Part shown: positions 43,038 to 48,413 of the stretch, piece after piece | How the letters are laid out: each line of letters begins with the position of its first letter | Numbering within the stretch: the first letter of the stretch is position 1 | Origin: Verrucomicrobiota bacterium | Lineage (GTDB): Bacteria > Verrucomicrobiota > Verrucomicrobiia > Opitutales > Opitutaceae | NCBI GenBank assembly: GCA_016235555.1 | Contig: JACRKC010000064.1 | Coordinates: 1 to 48,413 of the forward strand | Direction: 5' to 3' | DNA: 48,413 nucleotides | The notes under the pieces: generated by a model | The model's database searches: none | What the model was told of the DNA's origin: nothing | Seen by the model: only the letters and a program-made list of their open reading frames with translations | Translations under genes and position numbers: made by a program

Positions 43038-44366
43038 ATGAACCGCCGACACTTCATCAAATCGGCCTCCGCCACCGGCGCCGGCCTGCTTCTCCTCAAG
43101 AGTTCCACGCTCTTTGGCCAGAACACGCCCAGCAAGAAACTGAACATCGCCCTCATCGGCGTCTGGGGCCGCGGCCTCGCGCACTACGAAGGCCTGAAGA
43201 AGGAAAACGTCGTCGCGCTGTGCGACGTGAACGAACTGCGCTTCCCCAATGCGTTGAAGGAATTCCCCGGCGCCAAGACCTACACCGACTGGCGGAAGTG
43301 CATCGACCAAAAAGGCCTCGACGCCGTCGTCATCTGCACGGCCGACCACACGCACGCGCACGCGGCGATGTGGGCGATGAACCGCGATCTCCACGTCTAT
43401 TGCGAGAAACCCATCGGCATGACCGTGGAGGAAGTCCGCACCCTGCGCGCCACCTACCTCTCGAAGAGAAACAAGATCGCGACGCAGGCCGGCACGCAGC
43501 GCCACGCGATGCCCAACTTCGATCGCGTGAAGGAACTCGTGCGCGACGGTGCGATCGGCGACCTGCGCGGCGCGTTTGCGTGGGGCAACCGCGAGCTGCC
43601 GCGTCCCGGCTACCTCCCGCTCGAAGGCGAGCCGCCGGCGACATTCCACTACGATCTCTGGCTCGGGCCCTCGCCGCACCATCCCTACAACCCCGGCTAC
43701 TTCTCCGGCAACGCCGGCGCGAATTGCCTCCAGTGGAACATGTATTGGGACTTCGGCACCGGCCAGGTGGGCGACATGGGCAACCACACCATGGACCTCG
43801 TCTGGAACGCGATCGACGCCACGCACCCGACCGCCATCGAGGCGAAGGGCGAGGCCCTCAACCCCGACGTCACGCCGGTTAAACTCGAAGCGCATTTCGA
43901 CCACCCGGCCAACAGCTGGCGCGGGCCGATCCGGGTGAGCTGGTATCAAGGCGGCGCGCTGCCGACCTCGCCGAAGCGCTGGATCGACCTCAAGACGCTC
44001 GGCCACGGCGGCATGTTCAAGGGCTCGAAGGGCATCTTGCTCGCCGAGTTCAACAGCCGCATGATCATCCCGACCGACGACAAGATCGACTTCGCCGGCT
44101 ACAAGCCGCGCACCGAGGACACCGTCACGCCGCCGCTCGGCAACTTCCAGGAACAGTGGTTCCGCGCGTGCAAGACGGACCTGAAGACCTCGTGCAACTT
44201 CGACTACAACGGCCTCATGACCGAGCAGATGGCGCTCGGCCTCGTGGCCTACCGCGCCGGCAAGCGGCTCGAATACGACGGCAAGACCGGCCGCATCACC
44301 AACGCGCCCGAAGCCAACGCGCTCCTCGGCCGCAAGTATCGCGACGGCTGGCCGCTGAACGGCTGA
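43038..44366 (+). CDS. Gfo/Idh/MocA-family oxidoreductase with Tat leader
   Basis: The protein has 442 residues. The leader MNRRHFIKSASATGAGLLLL is a Tat signal (RRHFIK). The NAD(P) motif is LNIALIGVWGRGLAHYEGL, the family EKP motif is VYCEKPIGMT, and the C-terminal domain has DFGTGQVGDMGNHTMDLVW with a His often found at the active site. This longer subgroup, typical of Planctomycetota and Verrucomicrobiota, is exported and probably acts on glycans or sugars in the periplasm. It is in tandem with the beta-helix gene. Specific substrate unknown. Confidence 0.85.
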   Translation: MNRRHFIKSASATGAGLLLLKSSTLFGQNTPSKKLNIALIGVWGRGLAHYEGLKKENVVALCDVNELRFPNALKEFPGAKTYTDWRKCIDQKGLDAVVICTADHTHAHAAMWAMNRDLHVYCEKPIGMTVEEVRTLRATYLSKRNKIATQAGTQRHAMPNFDRVKELVRDGAIGDLRGAFAWGNRELPRPGYLPLEGEPPATFHYDLWLGPSPHHPYNPGYFSGNAGANCLQWNMYWDFGTGQVGDMGNHTMDLVWNAIDATHPTAIEAKGEALNPDVTPVKLEAHFDHPANSWRGPIRVSWYQGGALPTSPKRWIDLKTLGHGGMFKGSKGILLAEFNSRMIIPTDDKIDFAGYKPRTEDTVTPPLGNFQEQWFRACKTDLKTSCNFDYNGLMTEQMALGLVAYRAGKRLEYDGKTGRITNAPEANALLGRKYRDGWPLNG

Positions 44367-44380
44367 GGCCGCGGGTGCAA

Positions 44381-44407
44381 GCGGGGCGGCGCAGGAAGCC
44401 GCCCCGC
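44381..44407 (+). terminator. Possible transcription terminator hairpin
   Basis: GCGGGGCGGC pairs with GCCGCCCCGC across a 7-nt loop, 15 nt after the oxidoreductase stop codon. The stem is very strong, but no T-run follows, so it may act with Rho or be only a stabilising 3' hairpin. Confidence 0.45.
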
Positions 44408-44754
44408 CGCCAAACCGAGCGCCATACCAGCGGCACCTTGCGTTTTTGGACTGGCAGCCCGGCCGGTGGCCGGGCGGGCCTGCAACTCTCCCGTCGTTAG
44501 GCCGACGCAGGGCGGGTTCGCTCGACCCCGCCCTGCATCGAAAGGTCCCTTGCTCAAGGGCGCTTGGTATCAGCCTAAATCCCGCAGTTGAACCGCAGAG
44601 AGCAGTGCAGAGAGCGCAGAGAGAAAAACCTCGTTTGTTGCCCTTCATGCGCACTCACCCACGAGGTGAACGCCGCGCGACCAGCACGAAGAACCGGCGA
44701 GTCTCTCTTTGAGTCCTTTGCGCTCTTTGTGGTTAATTTCAACTGCGCTTTCTA

Positions 44755-44933
44755 CTGAGGCTCGCATAATTGAGTGACACGCGGTGGTTCGGGGAGCGCC
44801 CGCGTCCCGCGGGCGGTCCTCGGCGTCTCGCCGAGGATTTCGGAGGTGCCGGCGAGACGCCGGCCCCAGCACCCGAGACGGGTGCGCTCTCCGAACCACC
44901 GCGTTCTTTGTCACCCTATTTCGCGAGACTCAG
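44755..44933. mobile_element. MITE-like element with long terminal inverted repeats
   Basis: About 180 bp. The left end CTGAGGCTCGCATAATTGAG, then GTGACACGCGGTGGTTCGG, matches in reverse the right end AACCACCGCGTTCTTTGTCA, then CCCTATTTCGCGAGACTCAG, giving imperfect arms of about 40 bp. The centre has the hairpin CTCGGCGTCTCGCCGAGG. Another copy starts the window (1-127). It has no coding capacity; a non-autonomous transposable element is likely but no target-site duplication was confirmed. Confidence 0.6.
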
Positions 44934-45081
44934 CAGGTTCAGATCAAGGTGTGGGACACGGTGAGCGCGCGCGCACCACCGCGGTGCGTGATCCTGCCAA
45001 TCGCCCTTTGCTTTCGAACTACAGGTGGGCCCGCCGATCAGCGGCGGCCCTGCAAAATCCACGTGCAAAGGGCCGTTGGGA

Positions 45082-47724
45082 TCAGAGGTCGGTCGAGACC
45101 GTGAAACGGAACGTGCGCGGGTCGCCCCACGAACCGCTGCCGATCGCGGCCGAGCGGTAGTATTCCTTGTCGAGGAGGTTGTCGACGTTGAGCTGGAAGG
45201 TCGTGTTGCGGTTGTAGACCTTGCGGTTGTAGCTCAGGTAGCCGGTGTAGATCGTGTAGGCGGGCGAGAAGAGGTTGGTCGAGGCCGCGCCGGCGGCGCC
45301 GGTGAGGTTGACGGCGCCGCGGTAGGTGCGGAGGCGCCAGTTGCCGCCGCCGCCGAAGGCCAGGCCCTTGAGCGCGCCTTCGGAGAACTGGTAGCGGGCG
45401 AAGAAATTGCCGCGCGCCTTGGTGTAGCCGGCGTTGGGCACGCCCTCGGGCACCGTGGCGATGAGATCGTCGAGCAGCGGCGTGGGGCGGTTCTGCGCCT
45501 TGGCCTTGGCTTGGAGTTCCTTGAGGATCGGCACGCGGTCGACGTTGGAGACCTTGTTGTCGGAGTAGGAGGCGGAGAGGCGGAGGTTGCGGACGGGGTT
45601 GGCGATGACCTGCACTTCGTTGCCCTTGGTGCGGGTGGTCTGGTAGTCGCCGGTGGCGGTGGAGTCGAAGCCGCTGCCGAAGATCGCGTTCATCTCGTCA
45701 CGGAAGGCGGTGGTCACGCCGGGCACGGGGAAACGGGCGTTGGGCGTGTAGTTGTTGTAGTTGACGTAGTTGATCTCGAGTTTGCCTTGCAGCAGCGAGA
45801 GGCGGGCGGAGATGTCGCGGCCCTCGCCGACGGGCAGGCTGGACAACTCGCCGGCATTGAAGGTGGCGGCGCCCTGGCCGACGGACATCCGGAAGGACTG
45901 GGCCCAGTTGTAACCGACGGCGAACATGTCGTTGAAGCGGAGGATCGCGCCGTAGTTGGCGCCATCGACCTTGTAGCGGACGAAGCGCGAGGCGTAGGGG
46001 TTGAGCGATTCGAGGTAGTCGACGGTCCAGCCTTTTTCGGCGCGCACCATGCCGCGGTCGGTCTTCATGTTGAACTTGTCCTGCCGGTAGCCGACCATGG
46101 TGAAGAGGTGGCCTTTGAAGTATTCGCCGGAGGCGCCGACGCCCCAGGACGGTGTGTAGAACCGGCGGTCGATGAACTGACCCGTGGCGGCGATGGCGTT
46201 GGAGAGATCGGGCAGGTAGGCGGAGACGCCGGGGATGGCCGAGGGGTCGTCGGTGCGGTCGGAATTCAGTCCATCGCGCAGATAGTAGCGGCGGTAAAAA
46301 CGATTGTTGGTGAAAACGGTGCGGTTGGCCGTGAAGGCGGCTTGGGTGAGCGCCGGGTTGATGGTGCCGGTCCAGTTCGGGTTGGCCAGGTCGAGGTATT
46401 CGGCGAACTTCGGTTTTTTCTGTCCCGGGTTGTCCTGGTGCTGCTGCACGTTGGCGATGAACTGCTGCTTCATCCACTTGAAGTAGGTGAAGTCGTAGAC
46501 GGCGGAGAAGCGGATGTCGCGGACGATGTTGCCGTTCAATTGATGCGTGCGGAAATACTCGGCATAGAGTTCGTTGAAGTAGGGGTTGGGCTGGCCGTTG
46601 GGCAGGAGCGGGCTGCGGTCCCGGTTGATGTTGCGCGAGTTGACGCTCCAACTGTCGAGGGCCTGTTGGTAGAAGTTGCCCGTGACCTGAAGGTGGAGGT
46701 TTTTGCCGATGTGATGCTCGGCCTCAATCGTGACGGAGGTGGTGTTGTTCTTGTAGGTGCTGTCAGGGCCGTTCATCTGCGTCGCCTTCGGCACGAGGGT
46801 GGTGTCGATGATGGCGATGGCGGGGCCGGTGCTGGTCACGCGGCCCTGGGCGCGATAGCCGGTGCCCGTGGCGGTGTTGTGAATGTAGCCGATGGCGCCG
46901 AGGGTGGCGGTGGCGGTGCGGGAGAACGCATCGACGAACATGCCTTGCGAGAGGATGGCCTTGGTGCGGTCATGTTCGGCCATCACGCTGACGGTGGTCT
47001 GGCGCGTGGGGCGGTAGGTGAGCGCGCCGTAGAAGCCCTTGAAGTCGCGGCGGACATTGTCGATCCACGACTCGTTGTAGCTGCCGACGGTGGCGAAGCG
47101 GACGGCGAGCTTGTCCTTCACGAGGCGGCGGTTGAGGTCGAGTTCGGCGCGGCGGAGATCGTAGCTGCCGGCGAGCAGGCGCACGCGGGTGAGATCGCGG
47201 GTGAAGAGGCCGCGCTTGGTGATCTGGTTGTTGGCGCCGCCGACGTCGGCCTCGCCGTAGAGGAAGGCGTTGGGGCCGCGGAGTTCCTCGATGCGCTCGG
47301 TGGAGAAGGAATCCATCGGCGAATACCAGATCCAGCCGTTGCGCAGCGCGTAGGCGTTGGGGAAGCCGCGCATGATCACGCGGCTCTGCACGAGAGCGTT
47401 GGGATCGGGGTTGCTGTCGCCGGAGACGAACCACTGGGCCATGTCCTCCATGGTGAGCAGGCCGAGGTCCTCGATGAACTGGGCGTTCATGATCGAGATG
47501 GAGTTGGCGACGTTTTTCAGCTCCTGCGCGGTGCGCATGCCGGAGGTAGTCTGCATCGACTCGTAGCCGATGTCCTGGTCCTCCTTCACGGTGAAGGCGG
47601 TCAGTTTCACGGCTTCGTCCTCGTCGCGCTTGGGCGTCGTCGAAGGGGCGGAGGTGGCGGGGGCGGTTTGGGCGAACGCGGTCGCGGCCAAGGCCACGCC
47701 GAACAGCAGGGCGGCAGCTTTCAT
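45082..47724 (-). CDS. TonB-dependent outer-membrane receptor
   Basis: The protein has 880 residues with a signal peptide (MKAAALLFGVALAATAFAQ). No carboxypeptidase-regulatory domain. A TonB-box-like EAVKLTAFTVKED is at 37-49, matching the box of the receptor at 6915. The plug (about 60-180) has IMRGFPNAYALRNGW, RIEELRGPNAFLYGEADVGG and NNQITKRG; the rest is a beta-barrel ending RTFRFTVSTDL. It probably imports oligosaccharides made by the GH39, heparinase-like and beta-helix enzymes next to it (inference). The sequence just before its stop codon is a palindromic repeat arm. Confidence 0.87.
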   Translation of the reverse strand: MKAAALLFGVALAATAFAQTAPATSAPSTTPKRDEDEAVKLTAFTVKEDQDIGYESMQTTSGMRTAQELKNVANSISIMNAQFIEDLGLLTMEDMAQWFVSGDSNPDPNALVQSRVIMRGFPNAYALRNGWIWYSPMDSFSTERIEELRGPNAFLYGEADVGGANNQITKRGLFTRDLTRVRLLAGSYDLRRAELDLNRRLVKDKLAVRFATVGSYNESWIDNVRRDFKGFYGALTYRPTRQTTVSVMAEHDRTKAILSQGMFVDAFSRTATATLGAIGYIHNTATGTGYRAQGRVTSTGPAIAIIDTTLVPKATQMNGPDSTYKNNTTSVTIEAEHHIGKNLHLQVTGNFYQQALDSWSVNSRNINRDRSPLLPNGQPNPYFNELYAEYFRTHQLNGNIVRDIRFSAVYDFTYFKWMKQQFIANVQQHQDNPGQKKPKFAEYLDLANPNWTGTINPALTQAAFTANRTVFTNNRFYRRYYLRDGLNSDRTDDPSAIPGVSAYLPDLSNAIAATGQFIDRRFYTPSWGVGASGEYFKGHLFTMVGYRQDKFNMKTDRGMVRAEKGWTVDYLESLNPYASRFVRYKVDGANYGAILRFNDMFAVGYNWAQSFRMSVGQGAATFNAGELSSLPVGEGRDISARLSLLQGKLEINYVNYNNYTPNARFPVPGVTTAFRDEMNAIFGSGFDSTATGDYQTTRTKGNEVQVIANPVRNLRLSASYSDNKVSNVDRVPILKELQAKAKAQNRPTPLLDDLIATVPEGVPNAGYTKARGNFFARYQFSEGALKGLAFGGGGNWRLRTYRGAVNLTGAAGAASTNLFSPAYTIYTGYLSYNRKVYNRNTTFQLNVDNLLDKEYYRSAAIGSGSWGDPRTFRFTVSTDL

Positions 47725-48413
47725 GGTGAGGTCAGGGTTGACGAGACGGCGTAAGGTGGGTGCGGCCCTCGGGGGCGTCGAGTGGCTTTTTTTTGGTTCA
47801 ATCCATGACCAGTCGGAGCGGCGCGGTGGCGGGTGTCATGCGAACCGGAGGCAGTGGACACGGTGACGTTGGGGACGGCGGTGAGGGTGGCCAGGCAGAG
47901 GATCCGGCGGGCCGCGCCGCGTGGCCTTCGGCGGTGTGGTGCAACGCGTGCGGGCCGGCCGGCCGTGGTGGGGGCGACGACCAGTTCGGTCTTCGACCCA
48001 GCGAGGCGAGGTCGTGGAGGTCAGTTCTGGAATGCCTCGGTGGCAGCGGCGGGACGCCCGCCGCGACGCCGGGCCGGCGCGGGTGCGCGCGCTCCTTCGG
48101 TTTTTTTCGGCACTTTCTGATCTCAGTTTGAGTCCCACCCCGGCTGCGCGGCGCAGCGCGCATTCCTGCCATGCGGAGGGGCGCTTTTCCAAGCGCCCAA
48201 GCCCGGCGGTTGAAAACCGTCGCTCCGTTGCTCTGACCGAACTGCAAGAAACTGAGTCGCACCCCGGCGGTGAGGTGTAACTCAAACTGATGTCAGCGCG
48301 CTGTAGCGGCGGTCTACGACCGCCGAACGAATCCCCTTGGCGCAACGTCGGCGGTCATAGACCGCCGCTACAACCAAAGTCTTCGTTGAGTGACATCAGT
48401 TTGAGTTGCACCC
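47725..48413. repeat. Terminal 689-nt stretch: upstream region of the TonB receptor, then composite repeat
   Basis: From 47725 to about 48110 I see no credible gene; a T-run lies at 47789-47796. Positions 48167-48256 are a GGCGCTTTTCCAAGCGCC / GGCGGTTGAAAACCG repeat. Positions 48274-48413 are the GGTGTAACTCAAACTGATGT...ACATCAGTTTGAGTTGCACC element with an inner GGCGGTCTACGACCGCC hairpin. The same pair, with the first element inverted, lies upstream of the SIR2-TIR module. Confidence 0.7.

Larger units (their letters stand above)
44367..45081. repeat. 715-nt repeat-packed gap between converging genes
   Basis: No gene is seen. In order: a hairpin (44381-44407), a TACCA-family palindrome (44421-44570), a CGCAGAGAG...CTCTTTGTGGTT degraded inverted repeat (about 44589-44745), a MITE-like element (44755-44933), and a further TACCA-family copy (44988-45080) reaching the stop codon of the TonB receptor. 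Very little unique sequence remains. Confidence 0.75.

Noticed and set aside
45025-47754. Long open frame (909 codons) on the plus strand opposite the second TonB receptor
   Set aside because: Same composition artefact; it begins inside a palindromic repeat and has no recognisable domain.
47760-48131. Open frames in the last 650 nt
   Set aside because: Compositionally biased, no signal or domain, partly overlapping repeats; they look non-coding.
22300-48413. Repeated hairpins considered as a CRISPR array
   Set aside because: Copies are dispersed, palindromic and not regularly spaced, and no cas gene is present.

Overview
The window looks like a chromosomal segment of a Verrucomicrobiota bacterium, most likely an Opitutaceae relative. 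The reasons are the very high GC content, TonB receptors carrying a VKLxAFTV box with no SusD partner, Tat-exported Gfo/Idh/MocA oxidoreductases, many secreted glycan-active proteins, and gene gaps packed with palindromic repeats. This placement is inferred from gene content; no rRNA, tRNA or CRISPR array was seen.

Region 1 (about 0.3-18.8 kb) is a sialoglycan or keto-sugar-acid utilisation cluster. A plus-strand set holds an N-acetylneuraminate lyase-like protein, a NanM-like kelch mutarotase and a second DHDPS-family lyase. Converging on it, a minus-strand series holds an iduronate-2-sulfatase-like sulfatase, two canonical sialidases and a large TonB receptor between them. Next come an HpaI-type aldolase (plus) and a minus-strand run headed by a GntR/LacI-type regulator, followed by two divergent Asp-box proteins, an RraA-like protein and a Gfo/Idh/MocA oxidoreductase. 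The implied order is: sialidases and sulfatase trim glycans outside the cytoplasm, the TonB receptor imports, NanM and the lyases process the released acid sugars, and the regulator controls the set. Candidate operator sequences are visible.

Region 2 (19.1-25.6 kb) holds a three-part CBM9-like/sorbosone-dehydrogenase-like/cytochrome c protein, a degenerate peptidase-MA-like TPR protein and two small proteins of unknown function.

Region 3 (26.0-37.4 kb) is the most striking part. It is a tandem duplication of a two-gene module: a SIR2-like-TIR protein followed by an nSTAND1-type ATPase with one membrane segment. The two copies are very similar through the SIR2-TIR protein and the ATPase domain. 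They then change abruptly to unrelated C-terminal sensors, TPR-like in copy A and WD40 in copy B. This is the layout expected of a diversifying NTPase-controlled conflict (antiphage or abortive-infection-like) system. A short addiction-module antitoxin-like gene and a Uma2-family nuclease follow directly.

Region 4 (37.4-47.7 kb) returns to glycan use: a GH39 hydrolase, a heparinase II/III-like lyase, a pectate-lyase-3-type beta-helix protein, a Tat-exported oxidoreductase and a second TonB receptor.

The gaps between genes carry at least ten families of palindromic repeats. Several run into genes, supplying start codons, stop codons, signal-peptide residues or in-frame inserts.
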